DNA from: Lycorma delicatula
Taxonomy: Eukaryota; Arthropoda; Insecta; Hemiptera; Fulgoridae
NCBI RefSeq assembly: GCF_047948215.1
Contig: NC_134455.1
Location: 301,214,147 to 301,278,146 of the forward strand
Direction of reading: 5' to 3'
DNA: 64,000 nucleotides
The position numbers and the translations under genes were made by a program. Every line of letters begins with the position of its first letter. Within the stretch, counting starts at the first letter, position 1. The notes under the pieces were generated by a model. It was given only the letters and a program-made list of their open reading frames with translations. It made no database searches and had not been told where the DNA came from. Of this stretch, positions 25,871 to 35,178 are shown piece after piece.

Positions 25871-26349
25871 TTTTTAATAATATTTTTTAATGGACATTTT
25901 ATTTTATAAAAAGGCTTATGCTTTTTTATTTATTTTTCTTTTATTTAATCACTTTTTTTCTATTTATTACCGACTTTAGAATATTTATTTTGAAACAAAG
26001 TTCTGTAGTCTCGTATTTCAAGGAATCTATTACAGAAAGTCCTTTTTTGATATTTTCAAAGTTAAAAAGGAATAGGTGAATTTCCGAGAAAAATGAGACT
26101 TAGAGAATTTTTAAAAAATGAACTCAAAAAAAAAGGTTAAGAATTATTTAGAAACCTTAAAATTAGTCAGTAGAACTTTAAAATAGATATGTTTAAAAAA
26201 CAAACCTTTATATACCATAACTACACTATTTCTTGGCATCTAATATCCCAAATTTTCATTGGATCTTCGAGCTGCTATAAACTCATAAATTTGTTTGCCA
26301 TGTTTTACATAACGTCATGTCGATTATTCAACAATTTTGAATTAATTAA
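25871..26349. other. AT-rich DNA containing a diverged short repeat
   Basis: 25967-26047 resembles 22810-22890. Nothing else recognised; the frame at 26189-26371 has no motif. Confidence 0.5.
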
Positions 26350-26476
26350 AACGCTTTTGCTGAATGAATGAAATTTTTGTAACGTGTAGAAATGCCATGG
26401 CTGACCGGGATTCGAACCCGGTATCTCCGAATGAACGGTGGAGACGCTACCACTCTCGCCGCGGAAGCCGGCTGAT
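26350..26476 (-). mobile_element. tRNA-derived SINE-B head
   Basis: On the minus strand: ccggcttccgcggcgag, then gtggtagcgtctcc (D-arm/A-box-like), then a perfect B-box ggttcgaatcc (complement of 26408-26418) and cggtcagccatggca. Spacing between the boxes is tRNA-like, but there is no anticodon stem fold or acceptor pairing that would make it a working tRNA gene. The same head recurs at 34275-34422 and in decayed form at 17108, 38490 and 61670. It sits immediately downstream of the 3' end of the minus-strand LINE at 26640. Confidence 0.7.
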
Positions 26477-26639
26477 AATATCTATTGCTCTCTACTGTGC
26501 TCACCCAGATTCAACTCAACCCAATCTTCATTTAACACCGTCTAAGGAAACCTATCTCAAGAGAAAGTAACCTTAATCCTGTTTCGGAGTTAATTTTCAA
26601 CGCATATAACCCTCAAAATAAAGAAACATTTTTTTTTAC

Positions 26640-28944
26640 TTTTAAGGCCGCGAAGAGCACTTTAGTCAGAATAATTCAAGTCTTTTGCCTATCTTTTGGC
26701 CTTTAAGTTCTTAGCTTTTACTTTCACCCAATAATTAGTCATTCTTAATGATCTTGCTTTACGATCCTCTTCTGAATAAACCCTTTTTGTGTAATTAAAA
26801 GTTCTTACTTTAAAGTTGGTATTCGGATCTTTAATAACAAATTTTAATTTTTTGGATTTAAGTAAATCTTCGTAAGTCAAATTTAATTCTTGCATTTCTT
26901 CTTTAATTTCTTTGATCCATAATAGCGGATTTTTTAAAGACCAAAATTGATCGATAATTCTCTTAGTAATCCAATCCTGCGGTAATCTTAACAAGTGTGC
27001 ACAGAAAGAAATTCGCTTCTTTTTCATAGTATCAATTAAGGATTCCAAGTTTTCGTACAGAAATTTATTATGCAATAATCTGTACTGATTTTCGTGTTTA
27101 TATTTTTTGTTTACGCATGTTCTTAAGAATCCTGTGTTCAACTTTAAGCAAAGGTTCAGTCCTATTTTTCTGATTTAATCTAAATAAAGTCTCGCTCGCG
27201 TAAGTAATTACTGGTTTAACCACAGTTTTGTAATGTCAAATTTTAGTGTTAATCGAGAGCGATTTTTTTTGTAAGTATTTTTGGTTACTTGTAGCACTTT
27301 AAATAATTTATTATGTCTTTCAGTCCAATTTTGTTTTTCGTTATAATTATAAGTAATGATCTCTCCAAGATATTTAAATTTTTCTACAAGTTCTACATTG
27401 TGTCCATTAGTATTCACAGAATTAATAACTAAAGGATCTATAGCCATCATTTAGTCTTTTCGTAAGAAATTTTAAGTCCAATTTTATTCGCAAATTCTTC
27501 TATACTTGTTATTTGTATTCTGGCTTCTGCGATACTATTAGCTAATAAAGCTAAGTCGTCGGCAAATCCTAGGCAATTTAAATTTAAGTTATCTCTTTTG
27601 TATCCTATGTGAATATTTTTAGGATTAATTTTAAACCATTCGCACCATCAGAAATTCTAGTGCACAATTAAATAATAAAGGCAAAATTCCGTCGCCTTGT
27701 CTCAGTCCGAATTTTATGTAAAAAGGTTCGGAAAATTCGCCACGAAACTTCACTTTAGATTTTGTATTTGTCAATGTTAAACCGGTCATATTTATAAATT
27801 TAGGATCCAATCCGAGATTTCTCAGAATTTTCAACATCGAAGGTCTATGTATGCAATCGTACGCTTTTTTGAAATCAATAAAAGAAATAATCATCTGTTT
27901 TTGCTTTCTATTATAAATATCTATAAGTAATTTTATCTGGACAACTGCGCCAAGGCCAAAAACCACCATGGTAATCGCCTAGCTCACTTTCTAGTTGGTC
28001 CTTAATTCTATTGTAAATAATTCTAGATAAAATTTTATACGTACAATCCAATAACGAAATTCCACGATAATTGTCCGGATTTGTCTTGTCACCTTTTTTG
28101 TGTAAGGGATGTATAATAGCTGTTGTCCAATGTTCTGGAAGTTTTTCGGATTCCCAAATTTTAACCAGAGAATTATGCAAAGATTTCTTAACTTCTCCTA
28201 CATTTTTCCAAATTTCTGCAACTGTTTGCTCTTCTCCACTTGCTTTATTATTTTTGAGTTCTTTAAGTGCATTTTCTACTTCTTTATAAGTCGGCGGTTT
28301 CTGTTTGATTCTGGCGTTTTAATTTCTTAACACTTATTTCTAGTAAATCTTTCGGTTTTTCGCAGTTTAAAACCTTATTAAAAGCTTCTGCAAGGATTTC
28401 CGCGTTTTCTTTATTATTATGTGCAAATTTACCAGATTTATTCTTAAGCATTAATTTTGTAGCTTCGTATTTTTGAAACCGATTATAAAACAGTTTATAG
28501 TAACTTTTAGAATTATTTTTATTAAAGTCCTGTTCAATTTGATTAATTAAATTATTTTGATTTTCTCTCTTTACATTACGAATAATTTTGTTTGTGATTT
28601 TTGGTTGATTAATAAGATTACAATAAGATTCTTCAGATTTATCGCTTTGAAATTTCAACCAAGCATTATGCCTATCTATTACGGCTTAATCACAATTTTC
28701 ATTCTACCACTGGTGTTTTTTCCTAGGATGTATAGGTGAAACCTTTTTTGCGATATCTTTTAATTTTGGAATAATTTTATCCAAATCAGATTTTACAAGA
28801 ATTTCAGTTAAATTTTTATAATTAGAATTTCCAATTAATCTTCACGAATCGTATTCTCTTTTTGGTTTATTCTTTTTGTTTAATTTCCGTTTTGTAAGCG
28901 TAAATTTTGACTAAATAATGATCAGATCCGGTATCTGTTTCTTT
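26640..28944 (-). mobile_element. non-LTR retrotransposon (LINE): endonuclease end, reverse transcriptase, C-terminus
   Basis: The largest coding relic, minus strand, 5'-truncated at about 28944. In order: the endonuclease C-terminal motif GSDHYLVK (about 28905-28935); a linker frame (28658-28284); the reverse-transcriptase N-terminal block PEHWTTAIIHPLHKKGDKT with NPDNYRGISLLD (28180-27990); motif A DFKKAYDCIH (about 27840-27890); motif B GLRQGDGILPLLFN (about 27660-27710); and the catalytic FADD box (27555-27566) followed by LALLANS. Next come a thumb block with EKFKYLGEIIT (27450-27208) and a basic C-terminal domain (27141-26689) containing RISFCAHLLRLPQDW. It encodes an RNA-dependent DNA polymerase for target-primed reverse transcription. 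Only about four or five frameshifts or stops separate the blocks and both catalytic Asp remain, so it is fairly young but inactive. The clade is not resolved. Confidence 0.9.
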
Positions 28945-29013
28945 TTTTTAATCAATACATACATTTTTACCGACCTAAACCAAAGTAAATTGAATATATA
29001 ATTAAACGCTAAA
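28945..29013 (+). repeat. 69-bp direct repeat, copy 1
   Basis: It begins tttttaatcaatacatacat and matches 29291-29359 with only two substitutions over 69 bp, at a spacing of 346 bp. It abuts the truncated 5' end of the LINE. Origin unclear: perhaps a recent local duplication, or two pieces of one short element. Confidence 0.88.
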
Positions 29014-29290
29014 AACTATTATAGAAAAGAATGTGAAAACTATATTTGAAATATTACAAAAAGAAAAAAACAATAAATTATCAATATATATATATCTCGG
29101 AACAACATAATCTGATGAATCAAATATTTATCAAATGAAAAAACAGAATCATAATGTATTGTTTAATGAATCATAATATTGTTTTAATTATTGTTTAATC
29201 TTTATAAAATGTGATAACTGTAAGTTATAATACACAGGTAGGTATACATTCCCAGAACATCTGTAAATTTTATTCTTTCTTACAGAATAA
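29014..29290. other. AT-rich spacer between direct repeats
   Basis: Very AT-rich, with a short TA run at about 29080. No frame or motif recognised. Confidence 0.55.
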
Positions 29291-29359
29291 TTTTTAATCA
29301 ATACATACATTTTTACCGATCTAAACCAAAGTAATTTGAATATATAATTAAACGCTAAA
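29291..29359 (+). repeat. 69-bp direct repeat, copy 2
   Basis: Copy of 28945-29013 with two substitutions. The flanks beyond both ends differ, so the duplicated unit is sharply bounded. Confidence 0.88.
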
Positions 29360-29727
29360 CATAAAACCTAAATAATCAAAGTACATAATAAAAATATAAT
29401 ATAATGCTTTAATAATATAATCAAAATATATAATAAAATCTAAATGATAAATGCATTAACCCAAATAAGCTTAAAACGTTATAAACATTTTATGGAACAT
29501 TGTATATTAACAGCGATGTAATTCAAATGTGGACGTGAAAAGATTTTATCTTTAGAGAACGTAATCGTAAATGTTTTTCTTAAAACTAACAAAAGAACAT
29601 GTTTTATTTCTATTTATTTCTTTGAACATTATTTACTTACTTAAATCTAAATAATAAAGATAGATATTAATAATAAAGTATACATTTTCATTTAAAATTT
29701 TTTTATAATCTTTTCATAATTCAATTT

Positions 29728-30436
29728 TTTACTTCGTAGGAAGTATTGTAATCGCGAAAAATTTCGGTTTACAGGTGTCAACTAAAATATCCATTTTAAC
29801 CATCCCTGAATCCATTTTGACTAGTTTCGTCGTGACGTCTGTACGTACGTACGTATCCTTAACTCAAAAACGGTTAGACGTAGGATGTTGAAATTTTGCG
29901 TTTAGGACTGCTGTAACCTCTAGTTATGCACCTCCCTTTTTGATTGCAATCGACTGAACCAAAAGTGTCTAAAAAAAACCTAAAATCGCAAAACATTTTG
30001 ATTTTGGACGTTTGAACTGCATTTGTAAGCTCTCATTGAGAGCTTTTCAACGATATATCATAAGTGGTACTTATTTTCGTTGGTTCCACAGTTATAGCAA
30101 AAAAATTTAATTGTTGAAATATTTGGATCTTACAAGCAAAGGCACATCGATTCGAATCAGAATTCATCTCCGTTTTTAACTTTATTTTTTTTAACATTTT
30201 TTTCCTTTAATTTAAATATATTGATATATTATTAATTATTAACCTGTGATTGTAAAAACCTTTTTCAATAAATAATAATTCAATAACAACAATAAAAAGA
30301 AGATATGAAAAAAAATCAGACCTTATTCGTGAAATAAAATTTTATGGACTTTTAAAAATGTGTATATGTAATTTAATAGTCATTATTACATATGTTTATA
30401 CGTAATAGATTTGGTGAAACATCTGATTATTTAATA
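29728..30436 (+). repeat. R3 dispersed repeat, plus-strand copy
   Basis: About 0.7 kb. Landmarks in order: ggaagtattgtaat; ccatccctgaatccattttg; a gtacgtacgtacgtat microsatellite at 29841-29855; aactcaaaaacggttag; ggatgttgaaattttg; ttgcaatcgactgaacc; gcttttcaacgatatatcat; the tRNA B-box-like atcgattcgaatca near 30150; then AT-rich sequence ending gtgtatatgtaatttaatag and a diverged catctgatt terminus. The same landmarks occur in reverse at 57071-57771 and 32505-32986. No open frame. A non-autonomous repeat of unknown class. Confidence 0.85.
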
Positions 30437-30689
30437 TTAATTGAAAATTATAATTTAGAATCGTATTACTTTTGGAATTTCTAGTATAATTTCTATTTAA
30501 TTTTATCTACATTAAAGTTAACTACAGAGTGGCTGTAAAATAGACCCTCACAAGAACAACATATACAATGAGGCATACATGCCCGATCTTTAATAAATTG
30601 CAAAAAAATCTTATCTTTTAGTTCATTACTTCTCTGATATGACAATATTCACCCTAAGTTAGAGTTGATGTTCATTTCGTTTGTTTGTT
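30437..30689. other. AT-rich spacer
   Basis: No feature recognised. Confidence 0.5.
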
Positions 30690-30960
30690 TTTATTTCCAA
30701 TCATTCAATGGCTCTTTGGTTTAATACAACTCTTCTGGTCTTAATTTCTGTACATGTTCTGTAGTTTTCAAATTTTCTCTCTGCTTATATTTATCATCAT
30801 CTCTTAATTTTTTTTATTCTTTCTTTGGTTTTAGCGTTTTCTCCCTCTTTATATTTATCATCTTCTCTTAACTTTTTTTATTTTTTCCTTGTTCTTAAAA
30901 TTTTCTTCTTCTTCATATTCATCTTCTTGTCGTTTTTTTTTTGAGATATACTTCTTCATG
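30690..30960 (-). pseudogene. degenerate K/E-rich tandem-peptide coding relic
   Basis: On the minus strand, three consecutive units of 63-66 nt encode related peptides of about 22 residues. Unit 1 contains EDEYEEEENFKNKEKIKK, unit 2 DDKYKEGENAKTKERIKK and unit 3 DDDKYKQRENLKTTEHVQK, each followed by a (V/I/L)(K/R)R-type junction. The frame shifts at each junction because units 2 and 3 have lost two or three bases, and stop codons follow. Unit 1 starts near 30960. After unit 3 a short tail (PEELY) ends at a stop at about 30720. The pattern is of a charged, probably helical or coiled-coil repeat protein. Similar tracts occur near the N-terminus of some arthropod Helitron-type proteins, but I cannot tell whether this is one. 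Confidence 0.55.
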
Positions 30961-32063
30961 TTATCTTTTTGTTACCCTGTATGATTGTTTGTTTATCATT
31001 TTTGATTATTCACTAAATAATCCTTTAATAAAACCCTTTTTACATAACAAAATATTTTAAACGGTAAGGTCAAAACATCACATTTGTAACCAGTATACAG
31101 GAGTTCACTAAACCAAATAGTTTAATTATCATTAACTTATATTTATACGACACACCAGAAATCTTAAAATGTTGTTAATCAGCAACTCACAAAGATACGA
31201 ATAATACTGATCTAGTATTATGAGTAATGAAGGGACTTTTACTCTATCCTAATATTCCATGTAAGTTTGTTGAATTACTAATGGTATAAATATTTGATGT
31301 TAATAAAAACGAATATTTCAGCAATTATGTAACTGTACACTTTATTAAAGAATTGTAGGATCGTATCTCACTTTCAAATGATGACGAGAAGCAAAAAATG
31401 TGTATACGTAATTTAGTAGACGTGCAAGGAATTGATGTGGTCTTCACATCAGATTTTTAATATTAATTTTTCGTTTAGTTTATAACCAGAATACTTTCAA
31501 GTGTGTTTTATGTAAATAAAAGTCAAACTTCTTAAACCTTTATTTTTTTATTAATACAAATTTCCTCAGAATTAAATTATTTCACAAATTTTCTTTCAAT
31601 TTTTATCGGGAAATTAACACAGTATTTTTACTCTAAACCTAAAAATACGTGTTAACAGAAATCTTTTGCGCTTTACAAAATTTTTTTCGGGAGCTGAGAC
31701 TTTTTTTAAAAATATTCAGGGGATATTTTGGAGGCAAATTATTCCACCCCAAAGTTCTTCATTTTTAAAAGCTATGAAATTTTAAAAAAATGTTTCGATT
31801 GGACTTAAAATAATTAATCGTTAAGTAATATTAATAATTAATGAAATCCATCTTACCAGCACATTGACATGAACTCAAGATCTTTCAGCTTACTTGTGCC
31901 ACCAACAGGAGACAAAATTATTGCATTAAAGTTAAAAATGTTAAAGATTATAGTTAAAATTTAAAAGTCATGGCTGTCCGGTCCTACCAGTATACTGATG
32001 TTATTACTAATACTGAAATTAATTGTTAGGATAAATACTAATATTAATTCCTGATATACGTGT
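30961..32063. other. AT-rich DNA with an R3 end fragment
   Basis: No gene. An R3 terminal fragment lies at 31397-31466. The frame 31961-32203 (minus) is the reverse of a plus-strand LINE tail and is not a gene. Confidence 0.6.
31397..31466 (+). repeat. R3 repeat, terminal fragment
   Basis: Contains aaaatgtgtatacgtaattt, a gcaaggaa segment and cacatcagatttttaatatt. These match the distal end of the R3 copies at 30380-30436 and the complements of 32505-32550 and 57071-57120. Only the last 70 bp is present. Confidence 0.6.
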
Positions 32064-32300
32064 AAAGCTCTGAAATGGCAATGGGCAGGGCGCATCGGGA
32101 GAAGATGTGATGGAAGGTGGACAAAGGCGGTCCTTGAGTGGAGTCCAAGAGGCAGGCCACCAGATCGATGGGACAGAGGCATTAGAAGGGTGGCTAGAAC
32201 CAACTGGCAGAGGACGGCGCAGGACAGATAAGCATGACGAGAACTGTTGAAGGCTTACCTGTCGAACTAGAGTTGAAGAGGCTACATCTTGTAAAAGATT
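32064..32300 (+). mobile_element. LINE C-terminal fragment
   Basis: 32064-32231 is an open 55-codon frame containing WQWAGRIGRRCDGRWTK, EWSPRGRPPDRW and RRVARTNWQRTAQDR, ending at a TAA at 32229-32231. This K/R/W-rich pattern (WxWAGHVARRxDxRWTxxVLEW, then GRPPxRWxDDIRR, then NWxRxAQDR) is the standard end of the ORF2 protein in many insect endonuclease/reverse-transcriptase LINEs. The frame is GC-rich compared with its surroundings and undamaged over its short length, but the element is severely 5'-truncated. What follows to about 32300 is probably residual C-terminal codons and 3' UTR. Confidence 0.8.
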
Positions 32301-32504
32301 GAAACAGCTGTAGAATAATACGTGTACATTACAATATTTAATATATCAGTAATAAAACAGATGGTGCATTCGTTTGTTTGTTGCATGTTCTCAAATTTTT
32401 ATTTTAGTTAGGTTGTTATTTCTGTTAATATGTATTTACTCAAAACTTTTAATTAAAAAATTACTAATTTTTAATTCACTTATTAACATTTTAAGTATTA
32501 AAAA

Positions 32505-32986
32505 CCTGATGTGACACCACAAGACTTCCTTGTACGCCTATTTAATTACATATTCACATTTTTTTTTATAATCAGAGGTTAATAATTATTAAGGAATCAA
32601 TATATATAAATTTAAAAAAAAACAAGTTAAAAAAAGGGAATTTAGTCGGATTCGAACCGATGTGTCTAACCCTTTTACGATCCAAATATTTCATTAATTA
32701 AAATTTTATTTAGCTATAACTCTGGAACCAATGAAAATCAGCACCACTTATGAAATATCGTTGAAAAGCTCTCAATGAGAGCTGATTACTGCAGTTAAGA
32801 AAAAGACAAAAATCCAGATTTTTTTTTTGTGTTTTGGGCTTTTTTGGAAACTTTTGGTCCAGTCAAATGCAAGCTAAAAGAAAGATGCACAACTAGATGT
32901 TAGAGCAGTCCTAAATCCAAAATTTCAACATTCTACGGATAATCATTTTTGAGTTATGCGAGATACATACATACGTACGTACATAT
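32505..32986 (-). repeat. R3 dispersed repeat, minus-strand copy, truncated
   Basis: Starts with the distal R3 end (cctgatgtgacaccac, then acttccttgta at 32522-32533) and a shortened AT-rich part. An intact tRNA-type B-box follows on the minus strand (ggttcgaatcc, complement of about 32650-32660). Then come the conserved ctataactctggaaccaatg, tgcagttaagaaaaag, cctaaatccaaaatttcaac and gagttatgcgagatacatac segments. It breaks off at a tacgtacgtac run near 32986, losing the proximal 130 bp seen in the copy at 57600-57771. Confidence 0.82.
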
Positions 32987-33559
32987 GTTTTACTTTTTTT
33001 TTAATTCATCAGTTTTTATCCCCCCCCCCTCTCATAAATACAGGTACTTTCACAAAAAATACATTTGCTGGTCGATAAAGTTATTGCTAGGCCCATGCAA
33101 TAGGAAATGTTTTAATCGTGGCAGAGATTGTGATAATCTTGTTTAGTTTACCTATTGCTTGTTCTATTTAATTTTTCAGAGATTATTTTAATATCTGGAG
33201 AAATTTCATTTTTTAGTTATAGTAGATTATTAGTATTATTATTGATATTACAAATAATGTTGGAATCGTAATAATGATGTCTACAGTGTTATTGTGGTGT
33301 GTTCAAAATTATAAAACTTGCAGAAAATAACTTTTTCTGCAAGTAAAGTTATTTTACGTTTAATAGTAGAGGAAAAAATAAAAATATGTACTGATTTTAA
33401 AAATTCATTCTTGAAGCAGTGGATAATTGATAAGTCTAATAAAATTATTGTTGAATGCAAATTTATTTCTGCCAGTTGTAAAGTAAATATTTAATCAGAA
33501 AGGAGATGATTTGGATGCAGTTATAAAGATCAGCAAAGTAATCGATTTATTATTGTGAT
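32987..33559. other. AT-rich non-coding DNA
   Basis: Includes a short run of C (about 33018-33029). The frame at 32949-33146 has no motif. Confidence 0.5.
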
Positions 33560-33715
33560 TATATGATTAAAGATAAAAAATGTTGACCCACAACTGTAGG
33601 ACTATCTAGTTGAAAGTCCTACAACTGTGGGCTGTTACTGATGCACGGCTTACACACACATGCATATACAATTTAATTTAAAATATTTGACGTTTTATTT
33701 AAACATAATATGTTT
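33560..33715 (-). repeat. hairpin-bearing dispersed repeat (family D), copy 2
   Basis: Reverse-strand counterpart of 8105-8290: tgatgcacggctt and cacacacatgcata are the complements of the family core. It includes an inverted repeat, cccacaactgtaggact (about 33578-33594) against agtcctacaactgtggg, with an 11-nt loop and two mismatches. The palindromic centre is a common feature of both copies although its sequence differs. Confidence 0.65.
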
Positions 33716-33749
33716 TAATTCATGTAACTAGAGAACTAAGCTGCCTAGC

Positions 33750-34135
33750 CTAACGGAGAATAATAGCCGTATTATTAGCTGGAAACCACCTCCGCTTGCC
33801 AGGATCAGAAGTTACACCAGTCGACACTCGCTCTTCTTTGATCTCTACCTCTTCAATCGGGAAGGCATATTCCCGATCCAGATTCGTGGCCTCCTCCCAT
33901 GAAAAGAACTCCTACTGCCCGTCCTTGATTTCTTTTTCTCCTTCGTAGCCCGGAGAGAAAGACGTAGTTGTCATTTCCCGCACACCCGCAGCCCTCTGCT
34001 GCCATCGGATCGATGCCTCTCCCTTCTTCATTTCTCGAGGTTTACTCAATGCCGCTCCACAAGCTTGATCTCCTCGACCGCCATTTCCACAAGACTGTCT
34101 CTTTCACAACTTTCTGACTCAACCTTACGGACCAT
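33750..34135 (-). pseudogene. GC-rich coding-like relic, possible LINE ORF1
   Basis: Abruptly GC-rich in an AT-rich region. On the minus strand a frame from a Met at 34031 to a stop at 33750 is open for 93 codons except for one TAG where CAG TAG GAG is read. It encodes MKKGEASIRWQQRAAGVREM, then SFSPGYEGEKEIKDG, then a stop, then SWEEATNLDREYAFPIEEVE and KRRWFPANN. It extends upstream in the same frame without a Met to about 34100. Codon use resembles the GC-rich R1-like relics at 42.7 and 45.6 kb, so a LINE ORF1 (gag-like) remnant is my best guess. No zinc knuckle or other domain is visible. Function not identified. Confidence 0.45.
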
Positions 34136-34274
34136 AATCTGGGAAGGCCTCCCCGTACCTGGATGTCCTCCTCAAAACCGGAGCGAAAAGCTCACCCGGG
34201 ATTTAAAGTACTGTACTTGTTAATAGATCCTGGATTAAATTAAAGTACCGTATTTATTTATTTACGTTTTGGTC

Positions 34275-34422
34275 GATGAAACTGCTGAGAAGCATTGAAG
34301 CTTGTACCTGTAATATGGAAATGGAATTTTGTATGAATGCCTGACCATACCTGACTGGGATTCGAACCCGGGACCTCCGCATGAAAAATTGAGACGCTAC
34401 CATTCCGCCGCGGAGATTGGCA
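34275..34422 (-). mobile_element. tRNA-derived SINE-B copy
   Basis: Minus strand: ccgcggcggaatggtagcgt (D-arm-like, complement of 34394-34413), then a perfect B-box ggttcgaatcc (complement of 34358-34368), cagtcaggtatgg and a tail with ttcatacaaaattcc and tttccatatt. The head matches 26350-26476 closely; the tail matches 61640-61700. The box spacing is tRNA-like but there is no full tRNA fold. Confidence 0.72.
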
Positions 34423-34786
34423 AAGTACTAAATACTATTACTATTAGCATTTACTACTGGTATTATTACTAAAGTACTAATACTTAACAGTATTTTAGTA
34501 CTTAACTTTAAATACTAAGCTTTAAATATCTACATTATACAATTTTGTTTTTTATTAATTTAATTTAAATCATACAGCTGCATCACATTTTAATCTGTTA
34601 TGTAATATGTTGATTCATCCTTATGAATATTGTTAAATCATCCTTTATTTATAAACTATAAATTCTTTTACTGTCACTACATGTCGTGCTGTGTATTTTA
34701 AGTGTAACTATTTCTATGAAGATATACCCTGACTACAAATTATTGTTGGTAAATAAATAAATACTATCAATCTGTACACTTTTATT

Positions 34787-35178
34787 ATACCCGTGTCGTA
34801 TCTTTAAATGAGAAGGTTGTTGATCTGTGTGTTTGTTTGCAACAGCATCACGTGAGAACCAACCTACCGATTATTTTCAATTTTTCAGGACATAATTGTG
34901 TTATCCAAGAGAAGATTTTAGGCCCTAACCCTGTTGGAAATTAATATATTAAATATATCCATTATAAAAAAAAAATTATTCTTTTTATTTCATTATATAT
35001 CTGTCACCATGGCAACAGAAATATAAGTAAATTGACAAATGCTTTTTTTCCTTGAAAAGTATCTGTAAATATTTATTATTCTCACAACCGTGAGATTAAC
35101 GAACGCTTTGAGGGTCCATGGGGGCTTCGCCCCTTGGCTAGACGTTCGGGCGAGAGAAGCGAATCCTGACCGCCTAGT
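34787..35178 (+). mobile_element. candidate non-autonomous Helitron
   Basis: Starts around tacccgtgtcgtatctttaa with atgagaaggttgttgatctg, a gtttgtttgcaacagcatcac motif and gtgagaacc. It ends in a GC-rich terminal segment (ggggcttcgcccc palindrome at 35121-35133) followed by gcgaatcctgaccgc and CTAGT (35174-35178). An internal kgtttgtttgcaa/catcacgtgagaac segment with a GC-rich hairpin and CTAGT terminus is the pattern I associate with many arthropod non-autonomous Helitrons. No coding capacity, and the hairpin is farther from the CTAGT than usual, so this is tentative. Confidence 0.4.

Noticed and set aside
26399..26476. Possible tRNA gene, since it has a perfect B-box and D-arm-like sequence
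   Set aside because: No acceptor-stem pairing or anticodon arm can be formed, and the same head recurs with tails at other sites; it is a SINE head.
31961..32203. 80-codon minus-strand frame
   Set aside because: Reverse shadow of a plus-strand LINE C-terminus with a recognisable motif.
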